DNA of 64,000 nt from Candidatus Poribacteria bacterium (GCA_028820655.1 JAPPIK010000056.1:275880-339879); one strand, 5' to 3'; positions 9,629 to 19,092 are shown, counted from the stretch's first letter. Made by a program: numbers and translations. Notes: a model not told the origin generated them from the sequence alone.

Positions 9629-10516
9629 TCAGCCGATCCCAATCTCGCGTAGATAGACGCGCGTGCGCTTGGCTATGGGAAAAGGTTTGTCGAACGACGC
9701 CGGATACATGTCTTGTTCAACAATTGCGAAGCCGTTGTAGTCGATGTCACGCAGCACGTCCCGAAACGCGAGGAAATCCACCGCACCATCGGAAGGTTCA
9801 ACAAACATATCCATACTCACCGCGGTGGCAAATGGAATATTCTCGGCCTCGACTCTTTCCCGTACCTGCGCATCAATACTCTTGAGATGCAAGTAAGGAA
9901 TCCGCTCGTGATGTCGGCGCATAAAGTCTACCGGGTCCCCGCCGCGGTAGGCATGATGACCGGTGTCATAGCAGAGCGACACGCGGCTGGGATCGGTCTG
10001 TTCCAAGAACGCCTCAATCTGATCATCATAATCGACATGTGTATCGGCATGATGATGGTAGACCAACTGCAAACCGAATCGATCGCGCGCGATATCGGCC
10101 ACCTTGTGTGTGGTATCGATTAGTCGTTTCCATGCGCTTTCATCAAGTCTGTCCGGTCTCTGCGGTTCTCCGGTGAAAAGGTCGGTATAAACGTCGTCGA
10201 TGAGCACAAGATATTCGGCGCCAAGCGATGCCAAAGATTCGCCTGCTCCCAGCACCTGTTCTTCCAACGCCCCCCACGACGCCGGATCCTCAAGGTGATC
10301 CATGGCAAACGTCCCGGACACCTTCAAGCCGCGTTTATCCAGTTCCGCTTGGAGGGTGGACAGATCGGTGGGAAGGTAACCGTAGGGGCCCAGTTCAGTC
10401 CATTGATAACCGGCTTCGGCGATCTCGTCCATAAACCGGTGCCATGGCGTCTGTTTTGGATCGTCCGGAAACCAGACGCCCCAACTATCGGGCGCACTTC
10501 CAACTCTTACGTCCAT
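9629..10516 (-). CDS. Sugar phosphate isomerase/epimerase-family TIM barrel (IolE-like)
   Basis: The 295-residue protein is an AP-endonuclease-2-type TIM barrel. The opening APDSWGVWFP resembles inosose dehydratase (IolE) and its relatives; metal-site segments ELGPYGYLP, VYHHHADTHVD, SLCYDTGHHAY and YLHLKSID follow in order, and AIVEQDMYP closes the barrel. The start is ATG at 10516, with AAAGGGGA just upstream; an ATG six codons earlier sits before this site. It probably epimerises or dehydrates a cyclitol or sugar. It is followed convergently by the MetE-like gene and preceded by a repeat-bearing gap. Confidence 0.85.
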   Translation of the reverse strand: MDVRVGSAPDSWGVWFPDDPKQTPWHRFMDEIAEAGYQWTELGPYGYLPTDLSTLQAELDKRGLKVSGTFAMDHLEDPASWGALEEQVLGAGESLASLGAEYLVLIDDVYTDLFTGEPQRPDRLDESAWKRLIDTTHKVADIARDRFGLQLVYHHHADTHVDYDDQIEAFLEQTDPSRVSLCYDTGHHAYRGGDPVDFMRRHHERIPYLHLKSIDAQVRERVEAENIPFATAVSMDMFVEPSDGAVDFLAFRDVLRDIDYNGFAIVEQDMYPASFDKPFPIAKRTRVYLREIGIG

Positions 10517-10879
10517 GCTTTTCCCCTTTCCCATTAAGATCGATTTTGTACAAGAGTATTACGGTTGGGTCGTACGGAAAACTGTACACGTCAAACCCGT
10601 AGGCGGGAATCAAGCGAGTGGATAGCGAGTGCGATAGAGATCCCCTTGCCCCGCCGCGATGGTACTAGAAACCGCTACCCACTTTTCGCAGGTCAACCAA
10701 AAACACCAGACGGTTAAAATCTCTCCCGTTTTTCTCCAACGCTTTATTACCGCCATCGGTTATACGGCTTGAATGCACAAGGTCGAGGTTAGGCTCTTGT
10801 GAGATAAAACGGGGACTATCGAATATTCAGCACGCAGATGAGCGAACCCCGCCGCTGCTGCCGACCATGTCCGTCGTAT
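10517..10879. other. Intergenic region with a GTAGG repeat
   Basis: The gap between two minus-strand genes holds the dispersed repeat at 10599-10644 and no supported gene. I see no clear promoter for the minus-strand TIM-barrel gene. Confidence 0.45.
10599..10644 (+). repeat. GTAGG-headed dispersed repeat, copy 1
   Basis: It begins GTAGGCGGGAATCAAGCGA and ends GCGATAGAGATCC. The same two ends occur on the opposite strand at 16013-16057, and the GATCAAGCGAG and GCGATAGA words recur at 22404-22584 and 25257-25339. Confidence 0.7.
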
Positions 10880-11617
10880 TCATTGGGCGAGGTAATCAAC
10901 CACCCTTTGGCCGCGTACAGATTCATAAGGTTCCGCATACTCAACGCCGACGATACGTCCGAAAAATCTGTGCTCTATTCGTGAATCCTCGGCGTATTTT
11001 TCCGGATCAAATCCCCCTGCTATACTTCCCCACGAGGCGATGCAAGCCTCAATCTTCTGTTCCATGGTGTCGGTTATGTCCACGAAGATATCGGGCGGCG
11101 TGGGCATGGGGTAATTCAAGCCGGCTATGAAATCCATTGTAGAGTAGTATATCGTCTTTGCTCGATGAGGAGCGTCCGCGTCAGGGTGGCGCCAAACGGG
11201 TGCACGGTCAATCATCCTTGCTGTTACACCATGATCATGACCGCGCTCGGCTTCTTTAAACGGATAATGCACGCTAATGACTATATCCGGTCGAGTGTCT
11301 TGGATCACCTTGCCTACCTCTATAAGCGCTTCTTTGGTCGCAACGAGGGGCGAATCGTCGAAATCCAAAAACCGGTAATCATCAACTCCAAGGATTTTCG
11401 CCGCTTCGGTGCTCTCCTCTCTCACAATATCCTTAATCTCTTCGACACTCTTGTCGCGGAGCCTCTCCGTATGAACATGGATGCCGTAGGTTACGGATAA
11501 GAGTATTACGTTATCACCTCTCTTGGCATGTTTTGCTAACGTTCCGCCTATGCCGGGGAAGGCATCTGATGGATGGGCGCCAATACCCAAGACGGTAAGT
11601 TTCTTAGACTCAGACAT
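10880..11617 (-). CDS. PIG-L/LmbE-family hydrolase with altered HPDD motif
   Basis: The 245-residue protein has the layout of zinc-dependent N-acetylglucosamine deacetylases (MshB, BshB, PIG-L). The N-terminal motif reads AHPSDAFPGIGG rather than AHPDDE: metal ligands His15 and Asp18 are kept, but the general-base Asp is Ser17. The second metal motif is GHDHG (H127-x-H129). Activity as a deacetylase is therefore doubtful or uses another base. ATG at 11617 is preceded by AAGGAA. It faces no partner operon; the IolE-like gene lies 360 bases downstream on the same strand. Confidence 0.83.
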   Translation of the reverse strand: MSESKKLTVLGIGAHPSDAFPGIGGTLAKHAKRGDNVILLSVTYGIHVHTERLRDKSVEEIKDIVREESTEAAKILGVDDYRFLDFDDSPLVATKEALIEVGKVIQDTRPDIVISVHYPFKEAERGHDHGVTARMIDRAPVWRHPDADAPHRAKTIYYSTMDFIAGLNYPMPTPPDIFVDITDTMEQKIEACIASWGSIAGGFDPEKYAEDSRIEHRFFGRIVGVEYAEPYESVRGQRVVDYLAQ

Positions 11618-11992
11618 AGCTCTGGTTCCTTAATGAAGCACGTAGGTTTTATGTGCCAGAATAGGGAGAAACACACACTTGCGACTCGGAACAGGTCGTT
11701 CCGCATAATCTACTTTTTATGCGTAAGGAGATATTAACCGATTCACACGGGGAGCACAAGCCTATTCTTTCCGCTATACAGGAGCATCGCGTCTATAGCC
11801 ATTTGTATCTGCACATGTTTCGGTCTGCGGGAAAGAGATTGACTAGTCGAACGCGAAACAGAATAGTGCGACTGCGAACTTAAATGCTTCTCGCTTCGTA
11901 TAGTCGATATTTAGGTTTTAATTGAGGCGCACGATCGATCCAACCGATCGTCGGAAACGCCTTGCATTGACGATTTCTACGAAAGCAGACTC

Positions 11993-12094
11993 GTAGGTTG
12001 GGTTGAACGGAAATTCGTTAGTAATCGCTAATCTTGTAACAGTTTTCGAGTGTCCATTTCGCTTGAACGCGCCAAAATTCGAGTGAAACCCAAC
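11993..12094 (+). repeat. GTAGG element bounded by 8-bp inverted repeats
   Basis: GTAGGTTGGGTT at the left end and AACCCAAC at 12087-12094 form an 8-bp inverted pair (GTTGGGTT at 11997-12004). Two TTGAACG words lie inside. The layout is that of a small non-coding palindromic element. Confidence 0.5.
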
Positions 12095-12171
12095 AGTGAT
12101 CGTACGTCCTACCACCATGAGACCTCTACTGCGATTAGACGCGTTTCCCCTACATATGGGAGCCCGGCATC

Positions 12172-12200
12172 TTGACAGAAAATTGGATTCGTGTTAGGCT
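12172..12200 (+). promoter_or_regulatory. Candidate promoter placing the start of the membrane-protein gene
   Basis: TTGACA (12172-12177) and TAGGCT (12195-12200) are 17 bases apart. Transcription would begin near 12207, so a TTG start at 12172 would be untranscribed; the ATG at 12211 is preferred, with almost no leader. Confidence 0.45.
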
Positions 12201-12210
12201 CGGCGTCGCC

Positions 12211-14184
12211 ATGAACAAACCCTTCCAGCCTGCTGTTCCCACTTCTGAGCGATCGCACAATCCTAACCCCTGCACATTCCGCGCGGTCACTGTTGGTGTC
12301 GTTGGTTCTCTGGTTGTCGGCGTCGGAACCACCTATAACATCATGGTGGTTCACGGCTCGTACATGGCAATAGATTTCAGCACTGCGGCGGCGATCTTCG
12401 TTTTCTTTGTCCTGACCTTCATCGTAAACGCCGGAATAGGGCGCGTGAATTCCCGATTTGCGCTTGATGGCGGGGAGTTGAGAGCGGTTTACATGATGTT
12501 GGTGGTCGCATGCGCCATTCCAACGATGGGGTATAGCGCGCAACTGCTGCCAATCATAACAGCCCCTTTCTACTTTGCCACACCTGAAAACGGTTGGGCG
12601 GAACTGATCCAGCCGCACATCAAACCGTGGTTGACGCCGCAGAGCGATCTGGGAATTACGTATTTTTACGAAGGGCTGCCAAGTTGGGAAGCCCGCATCC
12701 CTTGGGAAATCTGGATTAAACCGCTGCTGGTTTGGGGGAGCCTCGCCATAGCGCTGTACCTCGTGATGATCTGCACGATGGTTATTCTGCGTCGACAGTG
12801 GATGGAGCACGAGAGGCTTGTTTATCCGCTTGCGCAATTACCGATAGAGATGACGGCGCCAAGCAGGGGTTTCGGGCTTAGTCCCCTGTTCAAGGACCGG
12901 CTCATGTGGCTCGGTTTTGGCGCTGTATTTCTTGTAGCCAGCCTAAAGGGGCTTAACTTCTACAATCCCGCCGTTCCGCATGTAGAGCTGGAACAGGGCA
13001 TCCCCATCTTCAAGAACACTCAGACCCTCTTTTTCCGACTCAGTTTCCCCATGCTCGGTTTTTGCTATCTGGTGAACCCCGCCGTTGCCTTTAGCATGTG
13101 GTTTTTTAATCTGCTCAGCTTGCTGGTACGCGGAGTTATGGCGTATTTCGGGTATCGAATGACTGAGAATCTGGGTATCTACGGATCGCCTTCCCCTCTC
13201 TTCAAGCACTTGGGGATGGGCGCCATGGTTGTGTTGGTAGTTGCCAGCTTCTGGTCGGCGAAAACGCATCTCAAGGCGGTTATGCGGAAAGCGTTCCTAA
13301 ACAAGCAAGCCGTAGATGATTCCGACGAGATTCTGTCCTACCGGGCAGCAGTTTGGGGGTTGCTCCTCGGATCGCTTTATATGGGACTATGGTTAAACGC
13401 GAGCGGCATCCCGGCTCTCATGGTCATCGTTTTTCTGTTTGGGGTCTTTGTAATCTTCATCGGACTGACGCGGATTGTCGTCGAAAGCGGAATGGCGGTC
13501 GCGGTTGCTTCGACAATCGGGTCATCCTTTGTCATCTCGGGATTCGGCGCGAAGCGGCTTGGCATCGCCGGATTTACAGGCATGGCCCTTACTTACGTCT
13601 GGTCCGCGGATGTGCGGATATTCGTGATGGCGTCTGCCGCAAACGGATTGAAGGTGATTGACGGTTCGGGTCAAGGCAAACGCGGGTTGTTCTGGGCGAT
13701 GATGTTAGCCATAGTGGTGTGTATGGTGTCGTCGATTTGGATGCTGCTGTGGCTCTCGTACACGCACGGCGGGGTCAACGGGAATGGCTGGTTCTTTGGT
13801 GGCGGTGCGAGAGCTCCATACGATTTCATTGCCACGTTACTGATGTCCCCGCCAGACGCGAATTGGGCTGGTTGGTGGATTCAAGCAGTCGGTGGCGGGA
13901 TCACTGGACTATTGATGTTTTTACGTGCGCAATTCCTATGGTGGCCCTTTCATCCGATCGGCTTTGTCATCGGTCCGATTTGGCTGATGGATCGACTCTG
14001 GTTTACCGTTCTTCTCGCGTGGTTAATCAAGGCGTGTATCCTCAAATACGGTGGCTTGAGAGGCTATCGTCGAGCACGGCCGCTGTTTCTCGGTTTGATC
14101 TTGGGGCAGTTCACGTGCAACGGCTTCTGGATCGTGATTGATCTGCTGACGGGACAAAAGGGAAACTCGATCTTTTGGATTTGA
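12211..14184 (+). CDS. Large multi-spanning membrane protein (DUF6784/DUF6785-like), second copy
   Basis: This 657-residue protein is a paralog of the one at 6194-8176. Shared blocks include APFYFATPENGWAELIQPH, VMICTMVILRRQWMEHERL, a central SxxALTRIVVESG-type segment (LTRIVVESGMAV) and QFLWWPFHPIGF. At least 12 hydrophobic segments are visible. It has the same gene-scale neighbourhood (sugar catabolism) as its paralog, which supports a shared role such as substrate uptake, but that is inference. Start chosen at ATG 12211 because a promoter-like TTGACA covers the only upstream alternative. Confidence 0.8.
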   Translation: MNKPFQPAVPTSERSHNPNPCTFRAVTVGVVGSLVVGVGTTYNIMVVHGSYMAIDFSTAAAIFVFFVLTFIVNAGIGRVNSRFALDGGELRAVYMMLVVACAIPTMGYSAQLLPIITAPFYFATPENGWAELIQPHIKPWLTPQSDLGITYFYEGLPSWEARIPWEIWIKPLLVWGSLAIALYLVMICTMVILRRQWMEHERLVYPLAQLPIEMTAPSRGFGLSPLFKDRLMWLGFGAVFLVASLKGLNFYNPAVPHVELEQGIPIFKNTQTLFFRLSFPMLGFCYLVNPAVAFSMWFFNLLSLLVRGVMAYFGYRMTENLGIYGSPSPLFKHLGMGAMVVLVVASFWSAKTHLKAVMRKAFLNKQAVDDSDEILSYRAAVWGLLLGSLYMGLWLNASGIPALMVIVFLFGVFVIFIGLTRIVVESGMAVAVASTIGSSFVISGFGAKRLGIAGFTGMALTYVWSADVRIFVMASAANGLKVIDGSGQGKRGLFWAMMLAIVVCMVSSIWMLLWLSYTHGGVNGNGWFFGGGARAPYDFIATLLMSPPDANWAGWWIQAVGGGITGLLMFLRAQFLWWPFHPIGFVIGPIWLMDRLWFTVLLAWLIKACILKYGGLRGYRRARPLFLGLILGQFTCNGFWIVIDLLTGQKGNSIFWI

Positions 14185-14372
14185 TTGGGAAGAACATCTC
14201 GTGTACCATATTCTTATGCAAATTCTTTCCGGAAAGATGATTGCCACATCAAAGCAATGGTAAAATAGATTCCTGCGGATTTGGCAATTCGTGGCGAGTC
14301 GGGCTACCACTATTCATTTTCCAGTTTCGTACTTTTTCCAACGCACGTGAACAGAACAAAGGAACATATAAC

Positions 14373-15143
14373 ATGAGTCAAGGGAAAGTAGAACCGAGCA
14401 GTTTGGACGAATCGGACGGTGCTGAAGTCGACACCTCTTCTTTCATCGAGCAAGATGATGACCGGATGATACTCATACCTGCTGGCGAGTTCATTGTGGG
14501 GAGTACGAAGAGAGACGGCTACAACGATGAGCGTCCGCCAGTTACAGTCGATTTGGACGCTTACTATATCGACCGGTGTGAGGTGACCAACGCACAATTC
14601 AGGTTGTTCATGGAAGCGGCCGGACACAGAGCGCCGATGTATTGGGACGATGAGAAATATAACCATCCGGAGCAACCGGTGGTGGGTGTTACTTGGCACG
14701 ATGCCGCCGCTTATGCCAATTGGGTTGGGAAACGACTTCCCACCGAAGCCGAATGGGAAAAGGCTGCGCGCGGAACCGATGGCAGAATGTATCCATGGGG
14801 TAACGAGTGGGATAGCTTGAAATGTAATTCGAACATCGGCGTGGATAGCCGCCGGTGCCCCGCTCCCGTGGCTAGCTTTAGCGGCGGAGCAAGTCCTTAC
14901 GGCGTCATGGATATGGCAGGCAACGTCTGGGAATGGTGCGCTGATTGGTACGGCAGCAACTATAGTCGAAGCCCGCGCAAAAATCCTAGAGGAGCAGATT
15001 TTAGCGGTGAACGTGTGTTGCGCGGCGGATCGTGGTGTAGCACCGACCATGCCTACTTGCGTTGTGCCAATCGCAACTGGTTTTCCCCCGATTTCGGGTT
15101 TGACGACGCCGGTTTTCGATGCGCTCGCGATGTATGTGCTTGA
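14373..15143 (+). CDS. SUMF1/formylglycine-generating-enzyme-domain protein without paired cysteines
   Basis: The 256-residue protein has a full SUMF1 domain: IPAGEFIVGS, EVTNAQFRLF, PVVGVTWHDAAAYANWVG, RLPTEAEWEKAARG, YPWGNEWD, MAGNVWEWCADWY, LRGGSW and GFRCARD. True formylglycine-generating enzymes need a C-x4-C copper pair after GGS; here the segment is GGSWCSTDHAYLRCANR, with one Cys near that place and no partner five residues on. It may therefore not activate the two sulfatases in this window. ATG at 14373 follows AAAGGAA; earlier in-frame codons lack a ribosome site. No signal peptide. Confidence 0.85.
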   Translation: MSQGKVEPSSLDESDGAEVDTSSFIEQDDDRMILIPAGEFIVGSTKRDGYNDERPPVTVDLDAYYIDRCEVTNAQFRLFMEAAGHRAPMYWDDEKYNHPEQPVVGVTWHDAAAYANWVGKRLPTEAEWEKAARGTDGRMYPWGNEWDSLKCNSNIGVDSRRCPAPVASFSGGASPYGVMDMAGNVWEWCADWYGSNYSRSPRKNPRGADFSGERVLRGGSWCSTDHAYLRCANRNWFSPDFGFDDAGFRCARDVCA

Positions 15144-15351
15144 TAAGATGTTCCCGTCCTTGGATCCAGCGGTTCTGCTGACAACTAATAGACATCTTTC
15201 CAAAATGAATCTATGTGGTTATAGTAATGTTGGAGATCAGAATATCTACACCGATTGGCAACTTGCCTCGGGGTATCTCAAGTGAAAAACCTTTGGTTTT
15301 GTCCAGATTATTACTGAAAAAACTCTTGCCTTGTCACGCCTCGATTTTAAC

Positions 15352-15380
15352 TTGAATACTTAACGCTTATGTGGTATACT
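15352..15380 (+). promoter_or_regulatory. Orphan sigma-70-like promoter
   Basis: TTGAAT (15352-15357) and TATACT (15375-15380) are spaced by exactly 17 bases. No gene begins for 850 bases downstream, so the product could be a non-coding RNA or a long leader. Confidence 0.45.
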
Positions 15381-16012
15381 GGCATAGCGCTCCTTCTGCA
15401 GGGTGCATTTCAAATGATGCCGGGTGTCGCAACTCTATGAAATCAGATCGAATTTACATCGTCGACCGCCCCATAGTTTGGCTAAACGGGAGGAGGCGCG
15501 CCGAAACATATTCGCAATATATCGCAGAATACCGCGTGGCGCTCCAAACCCGTCAAAACCGTGTCATCATTGGTTTTCAGGCCGATTTTTGCGAATAGCC
15601 ACAGTCTGCGACGACATCCGGCATCGCGCCCCAAATTGAATCTTGCAAACCAAGGGGAACAAGCAGTGTAGACGTCAATCATGGAAGATCGGTTGCGAGT
15701 CACGGGAAACAGAAAATCCAGAGGGGAAACGCCTCATATGATTGAATCACGGAGATACCTGCCTTCGGCCGGCAAAATGAAGGGCAAGCGGACGAAAAAC
15801 CTTAACTGAATCGCCCAAATCAATTAATCGTTCATGCACGCCTGTGGCTACTCAACGCTCGGAAAATACTCAGTAACAACTGCTAATATTTTGGAAAGAT
15901 GTCTAATACCATTTCTATAAAATCGTAGGGCATTCACTATGTGGATTAAGTGAATAAACCTGGATGGATCGGAATAATGAATCTCGTCTCCGCGCAAAGT
16001 CGGCGGGGCAAT

Positions 16013-16057
16013 GGATCTCTATCGCGCTCCCTCTTTGGTCGCTTGATTCCCGCCTAC
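16013..16057 (-). repeat. GTAGG-headed dispersed repeat, copy 2 (reverse)
   Basis: Read on the minus strand it begins GTAGGCGGGAATCAAGCGA and ends GCGATAGAGATCC, matching 10599-10644 at both ends with differences in the middle. Confidence 0.7.
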
Positions 16058-16148
16058 GTAGAAAATTGACGATATGATTCAGACATCATGTGCACTATTA
16101 TTCAGGCGAATTGGTATAAACGCAAAACACGTACTTTCAGTTTTTGGC

Positions 16149-16177
16149 TTGACGACTCTTTGGAGGAGGAGTATGAT
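16149..16177 (+). promoter_or_regulatory. rhaM promoter
   Basis: TTGACG (16149-16154) and TATGAT (16172-16177) are 17 bases apart. The predicted start near 16184 leaves a 57-base leader to rhaM and rules out an upstream reading from 16088. Confidence 0.55.
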
Positions 16178-16240
16178 TCGCCCAACTTGCCCGCTTGCCG
16201 TTCACATCGGCTGCCCGGCCTCCGAAAGAAAGGAGAGTTT

Positions 16241-16555
16241 ATGATTAGAAAGGCAATGGTGATGCAGGTGAATCCCGACAAACATGATGAATATCGCAAG
16301 AGGCACAATCCAATCTGGGAAGAGCTTCAAGCTGTGCTGAAAGCGCACGGCGTGCACAACTATTCAATCTTCCTTCATTCGGAAACGCACCAACTGTTTG
16401 CGTATGTCGAGATTGAGGACGAATCTCGCTGGCAAAGTATCGCCGATACCGAGATCTGCAAGAAATGGTGGGCCTACATGCGCGATATCATGCCATCCAA
16501 CCCGGACAATAGCCCCTGTTCCCAAGAATTGAACGAAGTCTTCCACATCGATTAA
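16241..16555 (+). CDS. rhaM: L-rhamnose mutarotase
   Basis: The protein is exactly 104 residues, the length of E. coli RhaM, and matches it closely: [41 protein letters not shown] and NPDNSP. The active-site Tyr18 and His22 are present. The enzyme interconverts alpha and beta anomers of L-rhamnose in the cytoplasm, feeding the isomerase. ATG at 16241 follows AAAGGAGAG. It heads a run containing a sulfatase, a sialidase-like protein and the L-rhamnose isomerase at 19093-20307. Confidence 0.95.
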   Translation: MIRKAMVMQVNPDKHDEYRKRHNPIWEELQAVLKAHGVHNYSIFLHSETHQLFAYVEIEDESRWQSIADTEICKKWWAYMRDIMPSNPDNSPCSQELNEVFHID

Positions 16556-16623
16556 GAATCACGTCCGTGACGACGATGCCACCGTAGCAGCGGAATAGTA
16601 GGACATCAACCACAACCGTCTTT

Positions 16624-17904
16624 ATGGATAGACCAAACATCCTTTATCTCCACTCGCATGACACGGGGAGATACATTCAACCCTATGGCCATGCGGTTGC
16701 TACTCCGCGTCTCCAGAGGTTAGCGGAAGAAGGGGTTTTGTTCCGCCAAAATTTCAGTGTCGCTCCTACATGTAGCCCGAGCCGGGCAGCCCTGTTGACT
16801 GGATCTTACCCCCACGAAAACGGTATGAGGGGATTGGCGCATCTAGGTTATTCGCTCAATGACTACAAACAGCACATCATTCATACGCTGCGCGGAGAAG
16901 GCTATGTATCTGCCCTAGCCGGTATTCAGCATATTGCCGGTGCTGAAGCGGAAGAGGAAGCATGGCGAATCATCGGTTACGACACATGCCTCGAAGGCGG
17001 CCAATTCGAGCGGCAGGCGGCTGCATTTCTGGAGGGTGCTCCCACGACCCCCTTTTTTCTCGACGTTGGATTTTTTGAAACCCACCGGGAATTCCCTCCT
17101 CTCCAAGACACATTCGAGAACCCGAATTACTGTCTTCCTCCTTCACCCCTTCCCGATACACCTGAAACACGGGAGGACACCGCGAGATACAAAGCGAGTG
17201 CTCGAGAATTGGATCGAAAAATGGGGGTTGTGCTTGACGCATTGGAACGATCCGGCTTGGCGGAAAATACCATGGTGATTTGCACGACCGACCACGGGAT
17301 TGCCTTTCCTCGAATGAAATGCAATTTGTATGATTCCGGCATCGGAACAATGCTCATTATACGCGGACCGGGCGGCTTTGCAGGGGGCAAAGTAATCGAT
17401 TGTATGACCAGCCATCTCGACATTTTCCCCACGATTTGCGACCTTCTCCAAATTGAACCACCGCCCTGGTTACGAGGTAAATCGCTTCTGCCGCTTGTAA
17501 GCCAAGAGACTCCAGAGTTGCACGACGAGCTATTCTTTGAAATAAATGACCACGCCGCGTATGAAGCCGTGAGAGCCGTACGCACAGGGCGGTGGAAGTA
17601 TATCAGGCGTATCGACGAGCATCGCACGCCGGTACTTCTCAATTGTGATAATGGCGAGAGCAAATCCCTGTGGCTAAACCATGACTGGGAGCATCAACCC
17701 GTACCCGAAGAATCGCTGTACGATTTAGTGTTCGACCCTAATGAGAAGGACAACCTGGCTGGACAAGCCGCGAGTCAAGAGATTCTTACGGCGATGAGGG
17801 GGTGCTTAATGCGGTGGATGGAATCAACTAACGATTCTCTGCTGGATGATTTCATGCGTAGCCTACCGGACGTAGATAGCGAGCCAACCAGTGGCGTACT
17901 TTAA
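16624..17904 (+). CDS. Type I sulfatase, SGSH-like (S1_8-type)
   Basis: The 426-residue protein is a formylglycine-dependent sulfatase. The modification site is Cys50 in PTCSPSRAALLTG. The metal segment near the N-terminus reads HSHDTGRY instead of the usual DDxG, and TTDHG supplies the second metal site. The stretch after the active site (NGMRGLAH) recalls heparan N-sulfatase (SGSH). No signal peptide is seen, so it probably acts in the cytoplasm on imported sulfated sugars. ATG at 16624 has no strong ribosome site and lies 68 bases after rhaM. Substrate assignment is inference. Confidence 0.88.
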   Translation: MDRPNILYLHSHDTGRYIQPYGHAVATPRLQRLAEEGVLFRQNFSVAPTCSPSRAALLTGSYPHENGMRGLAHLGYSLNDYKQHIIHTLRGEGYVSALAGIQHIAGAEAEEEAWRIIGYDTCLEGGQFERQAAAFLEGAPTTPFFLDVGFFETHREFPPLQDTFENPNYCLPPSPLPDTPETREDTARYKASARELDRKMGVVLDALERSGLAENTMVICTTDHGIAFPRMKCNLYDSGIGTMLIIRGPGGFAGGKVIDCMTSHLDIFPTICDLLQIEPPPWLRGKSLLPLVSQETPELHDELFFEINDHAAYEAVRAVRTGRWKYIRRIDEHRTPVLLNCDNGESKSLWLNHDWEHQPVPEESLYDLVFDPNEKDNLAGQAASQEILTAMRGCLMRWMESTNDSLLDDFMRSLPDVDSEPTSGVL

Positions 17905-17926
17905 CTCGATTATTAGGAGGATGTTA

Positions 17927-19033
17927 ATGCTAGAAATTGTCGGCGAAGGAATTATCTCCCGTGAACCGGGACGCGGCGCCTATATGCCGATTATCACCCC
18001 GCTGCCGGACGGAACGCTAATCGCCTGTCAACATGTGGGCACCGAGTTGGGGGCGGCGGACAACTACATCGAGGTGCTCCGCTCCGTTGATGACGGCAAA
18101 ACCTGGCTCAACGAGGGGAGTATCCATGGCGATGAGCATCCCGGCGACGACTGGAGTTACCGAGCGCCGAAAATTAGTGTTGTGCCCGACGGGCGACTGG
18201 TCATGGCCGCAACTCGCTTTGAAGCAAACACAAAGCAACTGTTCGACCCGGAATCGGAAATCCTGCAGCGACCGGAGATGCTTCTCTATTGGTCGGAAGA
18301 TCAAGGGCGCACGTGGTCTGCACCGCAGGCAGTTCCCGTAAACCTACCGCCCGAGAAATACACTTGCAACGGCACCAGCGGGGTCGAGCAACTCGCCCCG
18401 GATCGTTGGATGTATCCGCTGGAGACTTGGAAACCTGAAGGATACGCAGGTCCTCCGGATCAAAAGGCCGCGGCGGTGTTTTCCACGGATGGCGGTCGCA
18501 CATGGGGAGAATTCACTGTCGTCGCGGACGATACCACCGGGGCGCTCTTGTGGTGGGATCTGACGTGCACCATTCTTCCGGACGGCAGCATCTTCGGCAT
18601 GTTCTGGGTGCATAAATATGGCACCTCTGAAGATGCGAACAACCATTGGATAATTTCAAAAGATGCCGGGCGCACATGGTCGCACCCTCGCCCCACGAAT
18701 CTGCGTGGTCAGGTGTGCTGTCCTATCGCGTTGCCGGACGGGCGGATCGCCACCATTTATAATTTCCGACACGATCCTCAAGGCATTCACATCGCATTGA
18801 CCGATGATCTGGAGACGTATGACGTGGAGAACGAAGTGGTAGTCTTTGACGCAGGGGCGGAGGCGTCACTCGGCACGCCCGACAGCGAGAACTTTCTAGC
18901 TGAACATCTGCTCATCGGTTTCGGTAAACCTGGCGGCGTGTTGTTGCCCGATGGCGACCTTATGACCTATTTCTGGTGTACTTCTGCCGGAGTCACGCAC
19001 ACCCGCTGGGTACGTCTGAGAATCAAAGATTAA
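17927..19033 (+). CDS. BNR/Asp-box sialidase-like protein
   Basis: The 368-residue beta-propeller shows four Asp-boxes: [24 protein letters not shown] and SKDAGRTW. It lacks a signal peptide. ATG at 17927 is set 6 bases after AGGAGG (17915-17920); the ATG at 17921 abuts the ribosome site. It starts 22 bases after the sulfatase, so the two are cotranscribed, and it precedes rhaI. It could hydrolyse the glycan or oligosaccharide that the sulfatase and rhamnose enzymes process; true sialidase activity is not shown. Confidence 0.83.
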   Translation: MLEIVGEGIISREPGRGAYMPIITPLPDGTLIACQHVGTELGAADNYIEVLRSVDDGKTWLNEGSIHGDEHPGDDWSYRAPKISVVPDGRLVMAATRFEANTKQLFDPESEILQRPEMLLYWSEDQGRTWSAPQAVPVNLPPEKYTCNGTSGVEQLAPDRWMYPLETWKPEGYAGPPDQKAAAVFSTDGGRTWGEFTVVADDTTGALLWWDLTCTILPDGSIFGMFWVHKYGTSEDANNHWIISKDAGRTWSHPRPTNLRGQVCCPIALPDGRIATIYNFRHDPQGIHIALTDDLETYDVENEVVVFDAGAEASLGTPDSENFLAEHLLIGFGKPGGVLLPDGDLMTYFWCTSAGVTHTRWVRLRIKD

Positions 19034-19092
19034 CGCCTCATAGCATTTGTAGCCAGCGACAATTTGTCCGTAGATTTACAAGGGGGAACAGC

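Larger units (their letters stand above)
11618..12210. other. Intergenic region between divergent genes
   Basis: No gene is supported in this 593-base gap. It holds a 102-base GTAGG element (11993-12094) and a promoter for the rightward membrane-protein gene (12172-12200). Confidence 0.45.
15144..16240. other. Long intergenic region, possibly transcribed
   Basis: About 1.1 kb with no supported protein gene. It holds a strong orphan promoter (15352-15380), a minus-strand copy of the GTAGG repeat (16013-16057) and the rhaM promoter (16149-16177). Short open frames at 15371-15639 have no ribosome sites or recognisable products. Confidence 0.5.

Noticed and set aside
12109-12837. 242-codon minus-strand open frame
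   Set aside because: It is antisense to the start of the second membrane-protein gene and has no ribosome site.
14310-15203. 297-codon minus-strand open frame
   Set aside because: It is the antisense of the SUMF1-domain gene, which has full family motifs.
16088-16240. 51-residue N-terminal extension of rhaM
   Set aside because: RhaM is 104 residues in E. coli, the promoter lies at 16149-16177, and AAAGGAGAG precedes the ATG at 16241.
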